Shown piece after piece: positions 7,826 to 15,602 of a DNA stretch of 64,000 bases. The notes under the pieces were generated by a model. The model was not told the origin of the DNA. It saw nothing but the letters and a program-made list of their open reading frames with translations, and searched no databases. The DNA lies in NCBI GenBank assembly GCA_039817415.1, contig JBCBVV010000024.1, positions 28,053 to 92,052 of the forward strand, written 5' to 3'. Position numbers and translations under genes: made by a program. Every line of letters begins with the position of its first letter. The first letter of the stretch is position 1. The DNA comes from JALEFZ01 sp039817415. Lineage in GTDB: Bacteria > Bacteroidota > Bacteroidia > J057.

Positions 7826-9523
7826 CTACCTCTTTAGAAAAGTTTTAGACTGGGTGCTTGTAATGCCTGAACCCGCTTTACTAAGGCTGACTTTGATGCT
7901 GTAAACCCCTGGAGAAAGGTCCATCATTCCCTGGGAAATAACCAAGTCTGAAGCAGCTGTTAATTCCTGGATGCTCTCTCGTATCATCCTACCTGCTGGA
8001 TCGAAAATCTCTACTTTGATTTTGCCTGTGTAGGAAGTTTGTAGACTAATGGTCAATTGATTGTCCACAGGGTTAGGGTAAATATGGAAAAGGTCAATTT
8101 CTCTTTCATGGTTGATGTCAATTGAACTAACATCAGAAGTAATGTAGCTGGGACCCGTATTGGCTTCTGTTGCTATCGGCTGGATCGGGATGTGATGGGG
8201 GTATTCATTGCTTCCTAAATCCTTTTTCGATTCCATCTGTGGTCGATCCTGCCCCATTAGGTCAAACATGATGGCAGTATCAATGGAATCCATTCCTGGA
8301 AATTGGGGAAGAAGGGGATAGCCCATCTGGGCAGCATCAATAGCAGGGCTTAACGAATCCAATCCCCAAAATCCAAGGCTGTTTTCTACTAACAATGGAT
8401 TGATGATGGTTAATCCACTTGCTGGCAAAGTCATTCCGAGGTCCCCAAAGGCAACATTGCCAATCCATGTTTCAGTTCCAGTGGGTTCTCTAAACAAATC
8501 GTCCTTGGGGTCTGTGAAAATATTATTGGCAAATAATACATGGGTAGGCTTGTTATTGCCGACGCCCCCGAGCCTTACTTCCTCACAATCTACAAGGGTA
8601 TTGAAGGCGATCATGATACTATCCAATGGATCTGAAGCTTCATTTTGGAGATAAAGGGCCCTATCATTGAGGCCTTCAAAATAATTGTTGTAGATATAAT
8701 GATTTTGCCCTTCCCGTACTCTAATACCACCCTTTCCTCGTAAAAAGAAATTTCCATACACAATGGCTTCGGATCCATGCCTCAATACCAACTCCGCTTT
8801 TGTATTATTCTCAAAGGTGTTGAAGCGGTATACGTTCTGGGTAGCTTTGGAAGAAATCAATTCTCCATCTCCATCACAGCCTGTAAAATAGCAGTATTCT
8901 ACAAGAGAACGGCTGATTCGATTGGCCTGCGAACTCAACCCAATCCTAATCGGTTCTATGCCCATATCATTTCCTGTTCCCTCAAAATTCTTGAAGGAGC
9001 AATGCTGAATCTTGTGGTAACCAGGCTGATTGGAATCCACAAGAATGGAAAGAATATTTTGGTCATCTAAGTTCAGTCTATTTTCGAAATTGCAATAACT
9101 CACCACACAGTATTGGCTAGATTCCCGAATTCGAAGGTATTTGTAGGAGGTATAGGCCCTGATATTGATTTGGGTGATCAAGGCATAGCTTCCATAGATT
9201 CCAAATACATCGCTGGTTCCAATGTTTCCTCCTACGTATTGGAAGCCTTTCATCGTGATGTGGTCTCCGTCAATCCTAACTTTGGAGTTGCCCCTAAAAA
9301 TCGTTTCTCCTAATTCTTTGGTCCCAATGAACAATTGGTCTTTGTCGATATCCATGTAGATGTCAGCGTAGGTTCCGACCTCCCAAATAATAGAATCATT
9401 CACAGCTGCATCATCATGTGCCTGATCAAATGATTGTTGAGAATTCACCAAGAATACAGCTGCATGTGCCTGTTGAAATAAAACAGCCAGGAAAAATAGC
9501 AGAATAGGGTAGAAGTACTTCAT
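7826..9523 (-). CDS. Secreted PL6 alginate lyase with T9SS sorting domain
   Basis: A 565-residue protein with a signal peptide ('ILLFFLAVLFQQAHA'), a parallel beta-helix of the chondroitinase-B/PL6 family (about 25-450) and a C-terminal T9SS type A sorting domain ('LFHIYPNPVDNQLTISL' to the end). The family's catalytic Lys and Arg are visible: 'ELISSKATQN' (Lys226) and 'VLRHGSEA' (Arg248). PL6 enzymes cleave alginate, many preferring MG or G blocks, some being exolytic and releasing DEH. The T9SS domain predicts export across the outer membrane. It is transcribed leftwards from a region with two copies of the putative GntR operator at 9669-9703 and has a paralogue at 23.4 kb. Confidence 0.9.
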   Translation of the reverse strand: MKYFYPILLFFLAVLFQQAHAAVFLVNSQQSFDQAHDDAAVNDSIIWEVGTYADIYMDIDKDQLFIGTKELGETIFRGNSKVRIDGDHITMKGFQYVGGNIGTSDVFGIYGSYALITQINIRAYTSYKYLRIRESSQYCVVSYCNFENRLNLDDQNILSILVDSNQPGYHKIQHCSFKNFEGTGNDMGIEPIRIGLSSQANRISRSLVEYCYFTGCDGDGELISSKATQNVYRFNTFENNTKAELVLRHGSEAIVYGNFFLRGKGGIRVREGQNHYIYNNYFEGLNDRALYLQNEASDPLDSIMIAFNTLVDCEEVRLGGVGNNKPTHVLFANNIFTDPKDDLFREPTGTETWIGNVAFGDLGMTLPASGLTIINPLLVENSLGFWGLDSLSPAIDAAQMGYPLLPQFPGMDSIDTAIMFDLMGQDRPQMESKKDLGSNEYPHHIPIQPIATEANTGPSYITSDVSSIDINHEREIDLFHIYPNPVDNQLTISLQTSYTGKIKVEIFDPAGRMIRESIQELTAASDLVISQGMMDLSPGVYSIKVSLSKAGSGITSTQSKTFLKR

Positions 9524-9668
9524 GAGCTTAAAAATAGAGGGTTGGCTTGGGGGAGCAGTACTGAGTATATATTTGGGTTCGCTTTTGTAGGCTCAAAGCA
9601 CCTAATAGCCACAAGCTAAAAAGGCTCATTAAACTACATTCAAGGGCAATATATAAATAAAGTGCAAA

Positions 9669-9703
9669 ATTGGTTATCCAATTTTTGGTTTTTGGTTTAC
9701 CAA
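9669..9703. promoter_or_regulatory. Operator cluster 1 (TTGGTNNNCCAA-type), divergent promoter region
   Basis: Two 12-bp palindromes, TTGGTTATCCAA (9670-9681, flanked by A and T) and TTGGTTTACCAA (9692-9703), start 22 bp apart, about two helical turns. They lie between the minus-strand PL6 gene and the plus-strand PL7 relic and secreted protein. The pattern recurs at 13.8, 15.4 and 25.6 kb. It resembles operators of FadR-type GntR proteins such as E. coli PdhR (ATTGGTNNNACCAAT), with one fewer spacer base. Binding by the GntR proteins of this locus is inferred. Confidence 0.65.
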
Positions 9704-9745
9704 TTTGCTTTATTTGTTTATATATAGAACAATTTACATCTGAAC

Positions 9746-10162
9746 ATGCGAACTACTACTCCTTATGCATGGTTCAGTTCGATTGGCTTTTTGCGGCGCC
9801 TTAGCGTTTGCAAAACAGAACTGGAAACTGAGCCTGAACCAATGTCTGTCTTCGACAGGGCCAATTGGAACCTCACCTTCCCGGTCTATATATGCAATGA
9901 GGGCAAAGTGGATAATATTCAGCAGCCTTCCATTGAACATTACAGCTATAGTGATCCTATCAAATCCTACCTCTTTGAAGGCTTGGATCCTTCTAAAGCA
10001 TTAGGATCTCTTTATTCAGGAATTTCTTCCACCAGCATCAACTCCCCCTGTATTGAGCTTCACGGTCAAAAAGGTTCCCACAACAGGAATGTCAGATTGA
10101 CCCTTATACCAAGGCTGGCACAACAACATAAATCTACACTGTACTCAAATACCAGATTATGA
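9746..10162 (+). pseudogene. Decayed N-terminal fragment of a PL7 alginate lyase
   Basis: A 138-codon open frame ends inside the next gene's start codon. Residues about 36-109 look like the start of a PL7 (alginate lyase 2) domain: 'FDRANWNLTFPV' recalls the family's F-D-L-x-N-W-K-L-T-L-P opening, 'EGKVDNIQQPSIEHYS' recalls GKADEIKQPEL-x-x-YS, and 'NSPCIELHG' sits where PL7 has YPRSELRE, with the catalytic Arg lost. Nothing like the later QIH or YFKAGxYNQ motifs follows. A signal-peptide-like stretch ('VRLAFCGALAFAKQ') lies in another frame just upstream (from 9765), suggesting a frameshift. I read it as a relic of a lyase that once followed operator cluster 1. Alternatives are a chance frame or an upstream leader ORF. 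Confidence 0.55.
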
Positions 10163-12495
10163 AACTACAAAATCTACTCTCGGCATTTGTCCTCTGCATA
10201 TCCTTATTCATAGGTGAAGGGGCCTTTGCACAAACTACTGTTCAAATCGGAACAGGTTCATCCTCTTCTAGTACAAGAGGACCTTTTCAACGGGCAGATA
10301 CAAATTCATCCACTGTTTTTTCTCGTTGGATCATCTACTATACAGAAGCAGAAATGACTGCTGCTGGTGTGCCTAACGGTGCTTCCATTAGTCAATTGAA
10401 CTGGGAACTAGCCTCGTCTAATATTATCATTGGTACAGGAGACGCGACCCTAAAAATCTATGTAAACAACACCAATGATACGGCTGCGGTTTCTGATACT
10501 TGGGCCAATCATATTTCAGGAGCTACACAGGTTGTGGACGATGCGTATAATACAACCAATAACTTTCCTGGGGCGAATGGCTGGATGCCCTTCTCTTTTT
10601 CAAGCCCCTTTATCTATACAGGAGGAACCTTCAAAATAGCAGTTGATTGGGATTGTTCTCAAGTAACTACACCAGCCTTCAATGGCAATGGTGCGATTAA
10701 ATTTCGTTGGGAATCTACTGCACCGAACAATTACGTGGTAAAGAAGACCTCTAGTTCTTCCCCATCTTCCACCATATCAGATTTGAGAGATGAGCGAGCC
10801 AATATTCAGATTGTATTCAATGCAGCTGGATGTCCGCAGGTTAGCTGCTTGGGTGCAACGAATGTAACATCTTCTTCTGCTGACTTAAGTTGGGATGCTG
10901 CCATGGGTGCCAGTACATATAATTGGAAAATCGTGGAGGCTGGAGCAGGATCTGGCGCTGCTGCTGTGGATACAGGTTCAACAGCCAATACTAGCGTTTC
11001 TACCTCTGGTCTATCTGCCTTGACCTCATATGATTTGTTTGTAGAAACAGATTGTGGAGGTTCGACAAGTGGTTTTGCCGGACCATATACCTTTATGACC
11101 AAACCCAATATGTCCTTGGTAGCTCAAATTGGAATGGGTTCATCCTCTTCTAGCACAAGAGGTCCATTCCAGCGGTCTGATACAAATTCTTCAACAGTAT
11201 TCTCGAGATTTGTTCAAATTTATACCTCAGCTGAGTTGGCAGCTGCTGGTATTGCCAATGGTTCAACGATTACTGAAGTTGCCTGGGAATTGGCCTCTTC
11301 TAATGTGGTGATCGGAACGGGAAATGCCAACCTAAAAGTGTATGTAAAAAACTCTTCTGCCACTGCGGCAATGGCTGATGATTGGTCTAATTTGATTTCT
11401 GGGTCCACGCTATTGGTTGATCGTAAGTTTAATACCCTTTTCAACTTTCCTGGGGCGAATGGATGGATGCAATTTCCTTTTTCTGCGCCATTTGTCTATA
11501 CCGGTGGAGCAATTGAGGTAGCAGTGGATTGGGATTGTTCAGGAGTATCTGTACCAGCCTTCTCTGGAGATGGATCTCTAAAATGGAGATGGGAATCTAC
11601 AGCACCAGACTTATTGGTGGTGAAGAAAACTTCAAGTTCTTCCCCTTCCTCCAACATTAGCGATACCAAAGATGAGCGCGCCAATATCCAGTTTACAGTA
11701 GTCGATACGGTTCAGCCAGAATGTAACATGCCAGGGAGTGTGATGGTTACCAATGTGACTAAAACTTCCGCCCAATTTGCTTGGTCTGATACCACTTCAG
11801 CGACCTTTGAATGGTTAGTGGTAGCCGCAGGTGAGGGTGTTAGTGGAGTGGCAATCGATGGAGGAACCACCATGAATTTAGTAGACTCAACCACTTCATT
11901 GTTGGTCAATACAGATTACGATATGTATGTCCGATCTTACTGTAACATGGGTTCTGACACCAGCGAATGGTCTGGTCCACATAATTTCCTCACCTCTTGT
12001 GATACCTTAGACATAGGAGTTACGACTGTTTCTGATACATCAGGTGGTGGACTGGGATCAGCTTCCATCGTAGTAGCTGGTGGAACACCTCCCTATACCT
12101 ATTCATGGGATGGGACATTGGGATCTGCTGATTCGACTGGTCTTGTTACAGGTACTTACAATGTAACTGTTCTTGATTCTAATGGATGTGGAGAGACTGT
12201 CGAAGTGATGGTAGGAGATGTTGTAGGTATTGAAACAGAATGGCTTACTAAGCTACGTATTTTGCCTAATCCTAGCAGTGGGCTTATTCAGATCGATATG
12301 GAGATGGAACAAACAGCTGATATAACACTCTCTGTTTATTCAATCCGAGGAGAACTGATTGAAACGCTTGCCCCGCGGAAAAGTCTACTTATCAGTGAAA
12401 AAATTGATTTGACCAACTATGCAAATGGATTGTATTTCGTTCGCATTTCTGTTGATGGTCAAGCTGTCATGAAGAAGGTTCTTCTTCAAAAATAA
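10159..12495 (+). CDS. Secreted protein with duplicated domain, fibronectin-like and SprB-like modules and T9SS sorting domain
   Basis: A 778-residue protein with a signal peptide ('AFVLCISLFIGEGAFAQ'). Two homologous domains of about 195 residues (about 26-222 and 322-516) share 'GSSSSSTRGPFQR', 'NWELASSN' or similar, 'NFPGANGWM' and 'VKKTSSSSPSS'. Each is followed by a fibronectin-III-like module ('TSSSADLSWDAAMGASTYNW', 'TSAQFAWSDTTSATFEW'). A SprB-type repeat ('GGTPPYTYSWDG', about 645-690) and a T9SS type A sorting domain ('LRILPNPSSGLIQI') close the protein. No catalytic motif is recognised; a surface adhesin or glycan-binding role is inferred. It is the first intact plus-strand gene after operator cluster 1 and its start overlaps the end of the PL7 relic (ATGA), so it may be induced with alginate. 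Confidence 0.8.
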   Translation: MKLQNLLSAFVLCISLFIGEGAFAQTTVQIGTGSSSSSTRGPFQRADTNSSTVFSRWIIYYTEAEMTAAGVPNGASISQLNWELASSNIIIGTGDATLKIYVNNTNDTAAVSDTWANHISGATQVVDDAYNTTNNFPGANGWMPFSFSSPFIYTGGTFKIAVDWDCSQVTTPAFNGNGAIKFRWESTAPNNYVVKKTSSSSPSSTISDLRDERANIQIVFNAAGCPQVSCLGATNVTSSSADLSWDAAMGASTYNWKIVEAGAGSGAAAVDTGSTANTSVSTSGLSALTSYDLFVETDCGGSTSGFAGPYTFMTKPNMSLVAQIGMGSSSSSTRGPFQRSDTNSSTVFSRFVQIYTSAELAAAGIANGSTITEVAWELASSNVVIGTGNANLKVYVKNSSATAAMADDWSNLISGSTLLVDRKFNTLFNFPGANGWMQFPFSAPFVYTGGAIEVAVDWDCSGVSVPAFSGDGSLKWRWESTAPDLLVVKKTSSSSPSSNISDTKDERANIQFTVVDTVQPECNMPGSVMVTNVTKTSAQFAWSDTTSATFEWLVVAAGEGVSGVAIDGGTTMNLVDSTTSLLVNTDYDMYVRSYCNMGSDTSEWSGPHNFLTSCDTLDIGVTTVSDTSGGGLGSASIVVAGGTPPYTYSWDGTLGSADSTGLVTGTYNVTVLDSNGCGETVEVMVGDVVGIETEWLTKLRILPNPSSGLIQIDMEMEQTADITLSVYSIRGELIETLAPRKSLLISEKIDLTNYANGLYFVRISVDGQAVMKKVLLQK
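10231..11706 (+). repeat. Intragenic tandem duplication (two ~590-bp modules)
   Basis: The segments about 10234-10824 and 11122-11706 encode the two homologous domains of the secreted protein and remain close at the nucleotide level (for example 'GGTTCATCCTCTTCTAG' at both beginnings), with about 300 bp of fibronectin-like sequence between. This indicates a fairly recent internal duplication. Confidence 0.75.
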
Positions 12496-12513
12496 AAAGA
12501 GTCCAATCGCCCA

Positions 12514-12583
12514 TCCTGATTTTTTCATCAGGTGCAATGCAAAGAAGTAAGCTTACCGGAATAGGTTTCCGTGAGCTTACTTC
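12514..12583. terminator. Two hairpins after the duplicated-domain gene
   Basis: A small hairpin CCTGAT/ATCAGG (12514-12531) is followed by a long imperfect one whose arms start GAAGTAAGCT (12544-12553) and end AGCTTACTTC (12574-12583). Neither has a strong trailing T run, so they may act as a terminator or as 3' stabilising structures. Confidence 0.45.
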
Positions 12584-12733
12584 AAACTGAAGCTTAGGGA
12601 CGATTTTACGTGAAAGAATTAAACCTGGGAATGGAAAATGTGAACAGTTTTTTCAGAAGTTTAAGAATTCATTTTATTTTCTATTGTATTGTTTGAGTAT
12701 TTTCCATTTGGCCACAATTATTGTAAAAGTTCT

Positions 12734-13450
12734 ATGTCTAGCTTGTTAAATAATTTCAAGGAAATAAGCATTGAGAGTCCGATCGACAAGATTATGAATC
12801 AGATCAAAAGTCTGATTACCTCTGGACAATTGAAGCCAGGAGACAAACTTCCACCAGAACGTCAGCTAGCTGAAAAACTGGGGGTTGGAAGATCTCATGT
12901 TAGGGCTGCCATCAGGAAACTTGAGTTTTACGGAATTTTAAAAACCCTTCCACAAAGTGGAACCAAGGTTGCTGGAATCGGAATTACTGCATTGGAAGGC
13001 TTGATTTCGGATGTGTTAAGGATAGAAGATTCTGATTTTGCCTCTTTGGTTGAAACGAGAGTGGTTCTAGAGCAACATGCTGCTCAATTGGCAGCTGAAA
13101 GAAGAACGGATGAAGATATCGTCAATATCCGTAAGGCACTCAAAGCTTATGTGGAAAAAGTGGAAAAAGGAGAGGTGGCCATCGAAGAGGACCTGATGTT
13201 TCACTTGGCAATTGCAGAAGCCAGCAAAAACACAGTCCTAAAATCTTTGATGCTGATCATTACTCCTGATATAATCCACAATTTTAATAAGCTGGAAATA
13301 TGTAATGATGGAAATATTCAGAAGACGCTTGAAGAACACAACCTAATTGTAGAACATATTATCAACCAGTCCCCAGCTGAATCAAGTATAGCGATGAGGG
13401 CTCACTTGTTAGATGTTCTGGAGTATAGTGTAACACTTCGAGAATCTTGA
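12734..13450 (+). CDS. FadR-type GntR transcriptional regulator (1)
   Basis: About 238 residues from the ATG at 12734; the TTG at 12689 would add 15 unrelated residues. Residues 12-80 form the GntR winged helix ('LKPGDKLPPERQLAEKLGVG', 'RSHVRAAIRKLEFYGIL', 'QSGTKV'). Residues 90-235 form an all-helical FCD ligand domain with a D-x3-H ('DLMFH') and later His residues ('EHNLIVEH', 'MRAHL') that in this family often bind a metal and a carboxylate ligand. FCD regulators commonly sense sugar acids, so a DEH- or KDG-like inducer would fit here (inference). It stands alone between alginate genes and is paralogous to the regulator at 33.0 kb. Confidence 0.88.
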   Translation: MSSLLNNFKEISIESPIDKIMNQIKSLITSGQLKPGDKLPPERQLAEKLGVGRSHVRAAIRKLEFYGILKTLPQSGTKVAGIGITALEGLISDVLRIEDSDFASLVETRVVLEQHAAQLAAERRTDEDIVNIRKALKAYVEKVEKGEVAIEEDLMFHLAIAEASKNTVLKSLMLIITPDIIHNFNKLEICNDGNIQKTLEEHNLIVEHIINQSPAESSIAMRAHLLDVLEYSVTLRES

Positions 13451-14076
13451 ACCTTTAACCCTAAGGAAGCTTAAGGCCAAATTTCAATTCAAACTTGATA
13501 TCCGTTGAAGGCAGGTTATACCCTGTCATGGGAGTTCATTTGCCTTATTCAATGCCAAATTTGAAACCTCGGGTACTCGACTTCCTATTACATTCTTTCA
13601 TCAGACCTAATTAGAATCTGGTAGGTGGAAGTTGCTTAAGAATCAGAGAGATGCGTGTGTTGATGCCATCCTGAGCTGAATGTAGGGGTATTTGTTTTGA
13701 GAGTCGTTTAACGGGCTTCCTTACCAGTATTTTAGGCAACTAAAAAAGTCTTCAAAAATTTGGCGGTTAAAGCTCTATATCCTAAATTGGTTAACCAAAG
13801 TGGTGAACCAATTATTGGTCTGCCAATTTGCCGCTCCTTTACTTAGCAAGCTTCCATCCTAGAAACTTAATAAAAGTTAAGGACCGACTTGATTAGCAGA
13901 ATTAACAAAATGAGACTACTAGGTACTACTACATCTCACCTAAAATGAACGTTCTCAACCAACCGACCGAGAATTGTTTTTGTGAATATAGTATGCCAAA
14001 AAAGCAATATGACCTTCGAACATTGCGAATGGTTACACATTCAATTCAAACTATTATCAACAAAAACGTAATTGAC
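13451..14076. other. Intergenic region with operator cluster 2
   Basis: About 626 bp without a convincing gene. Besides the three operator-like palindromes at 13787-13826, I see only AT-rich sequence. The open frame extending the next gene upstream to 13945 lacks features of a mature protein and is more likely leader sequence. Confidence 0.5.
13787..13826. promoter_or_regulatory. Operator cluster 2 upstream of the PKD lipoprotein
   Basis: Three adjacent copies of the locus motif: a perfect palindrome TTGGTTAACCAA (13787-13798), GTGGTGAACCAA (13800-13811) and TTGGTCTGCCAA (13815-13826, flanked by A and T). Starts are 13 and 15 bp apart. They lie about 250 bp before the lipoprotein start, consistent with the long leaders seen for the other operator-linked genes of this locus. 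Confidence 0.65.
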
Positions 14077-15132
14077 ATGAAATCTTTATTAACAAAAATA
14101 AACAAGAACATCGTCCTTATGATGTCTTTGTTTGTGGTGGGTAGCATGATGATATCCTGTGGAACTGAACCGGTAGAGCCAGATCCAGATCCCTCAACTG
14201 TTGTTGCAAGCTTCACATCACAAGTGGATGCTGATAACTCCCTGACTTATGCCTTCACCAACAATTCTGTTGTAAATGGAATTGATAACAGAACGTTCAC
14301 TTCTGCATGGGACTTCGGTGGAGACGGGAATTCTGATGAAGAGAACCCATCCCATACCTTTTCTGCGGAAGGAACTTATGAAGTAGTATTGACTGTAACT
14401 GCTTCTGACGGAGTAGTAGCTACAGCAACTGAGACAATAGAGGTAACGGCTCCCAAAAACAGATATGCCGTTATTACGGACACCAGAGATGACGATACGG
14501 GTGAGCTTCGATTAGGAGTTGATTCTATCCAAAACGGAAGAATTACTTTCCTATATAGAGTGGCTGCAGGTCCTGTAGATATGGATATTAAGGATGCCTT
14601 TATCAATGTAACGGGTACATCAACGAGCGGAAAAAACTCTATCGTAGAGGTAAGACTTAAAGACAATGCAAACCATGAGTTCCGTGAAGGAGCTTCTGAT
14701 GCAACTATTGCTGCAGCCAATTTCCCAGAAGGTAAGCCTGATGTATGGGTACCCATTGAAATTACTTGGGCTACTGATGGTACCAATACGCCAAACTATA
14801 CCGTGATCATTGATGGTCAGACAGTTATTTCAAATGCTCCTAGTACGACCAGAGACCCTAACGATTCTGAAATGGTTGCCGAGCATTTAGCTACGACCAT
14901 AGACGGTCCTCATAATTTCCAGTGGAAGTACAACTCAAATTCTTCTACTAATGACGGAGTATATCATGTTGATGATATCGTGATCTATTCTTCTGACTCA
15001 GGAACGGAAACTGTAGTTTTTGAGGATGACTTCCAGGGAAGAGTAGCAGGAGAGGATTTGAATCCTGATGTAAATACGAATTCTCCTTATCATCCAAACA
15101 CTTCAGAGGCTACTGTAGGTGAAGATGAATAA
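14077..15132 (+). CDS. PKD-domain surface lipoprotein of the alginate locus
   Basis: About 351 residues from the ATG at 14077, which gives a proper lipoprotein signal ('IVLMMSLFVVGSMMISCGTE', lipobox ISC) followed by an acidic Pro-rich tether ('EPVEPDPDPS'). A PKD domain follows ('FTSAWDFGGDGNSDEENPSH', about residues 45-125). The C-terminal 220 residues form a beta-rich domain ('ELRLGVDSIQNGRITFLYRV', 'VYHVDDIVIYSSDSG', 'VFEDDFQGR') that looks like a carbohydrate-binding jelly roll. It lies just upstream of SusC/SusD pair 1 but has its own operator cluster and terminator. I infer a surface alginate-binding role analogous to SusE/SusF; a catalytic role is not excluded. Confidence 0.75.
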   Translation: MKSLLTKINKNIVLMMSLFVVGSMMISCGTEPVEPDPDPSTVVASFTSQVDADNSLTYAFTNNSVVNGIDNRTFTSAWDFGGDGNSDEENPSHTFSAEGTYEVVLTVTASDGVVATATETIEVTAPKNRYAVITDTRDDDTGELRLGVDSIQNGRITFLYRVAAGPVDMDIKDAFINVTGTSTSGKNSIVEVRLKDNANHEFREGASDATIAAANFPEGKPDVWVPIEITWATDGTNTPNYTVIIDGQTVISNAPSTTRDPNDSEMVAEHLATTIDGPHNFQWKYNSNSSTNDGVYHVDDIVIYSSDSGTETVVFEDDFQGRVAGEDLNPDVNTNSPYHPNTSEATVGEDE

Positions 15133-15183
15133 GCTTGTAATCGCACAGGAAATATTTACTTGGAAATAGAATTTCCAGCTACA

Positions 15184-15217
15184 AAAAAGGGAGCTTCTAG
15201 GCAGACGCTCCCTTTTT
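15184..15217 (+). terminator. Intrinsic terminator after PKD lipoprotein
   Basis: AAAAAGGGAGC (15184-15194) pairs with GCTCCCTTTTT (15207-15217), with a 12-nt loop and a T-rich tail, 52 bp after the stop codon. Confidence 0.9.
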
Positions 15218-15414
15218 ATTTTAGCAAATTCTACTCATTACAAGATGCTCATTAAGCCATGAAACGGCTTAAACTAAAGGCTCAATCCAACTGCAACTGG
15301 GAAACTAGTTGATGGGGCTCGCAAGTTTCTTTTGAAACTTTTGGAATCTCTTATGAACACTTTTTTTCACTCAAAAAACAAAGCAATTCCTGACCGACAA
15401 TAATGAAGAAAATT

Positions 15415-15441
15415 TTGGTCAACCAATAATTGGTTCGCCAA
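15415..15441. promoter_or_regulatory. Operator cluster 3 upstream of SusC 1
   Basis: TTGGTCAACCAA (15415-15426) and TTGGTTCGCCAA (15430-15441, flanked by A and T) start 15 bp apart, about 160 bp before the SusC start. An AT-rich stretch (TTTTTAATATATTAG) that could hold a promoter follows immediately. The remainder of the 15133-15602 gap holds the terminator and no gene that I can support. Confidence 0.7.
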
Positions 15442-15602
15442 TTTTTAATATATTAGTTGTACAGTTTGATGGCCTTGATCTTCATTGGATAAAAGCTATC
15501 TAGCTAAAGCAAAAATTCTGATTGTTTAGAAGGACTACATCCAACTTCATCAAGTGTTTCGACAAGTACGTATGCGCTTGAAACCTAATCTAACTTGATT
15601 GT

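Noticed and set aside
13945..14076. N-terminal extension of the PKD lipoprotein from 13945
   Set aside because: It would bury the lipoprotein signal behind 44 unrelated residues; the ATG at 14077 gives a proper signal and lipobox.
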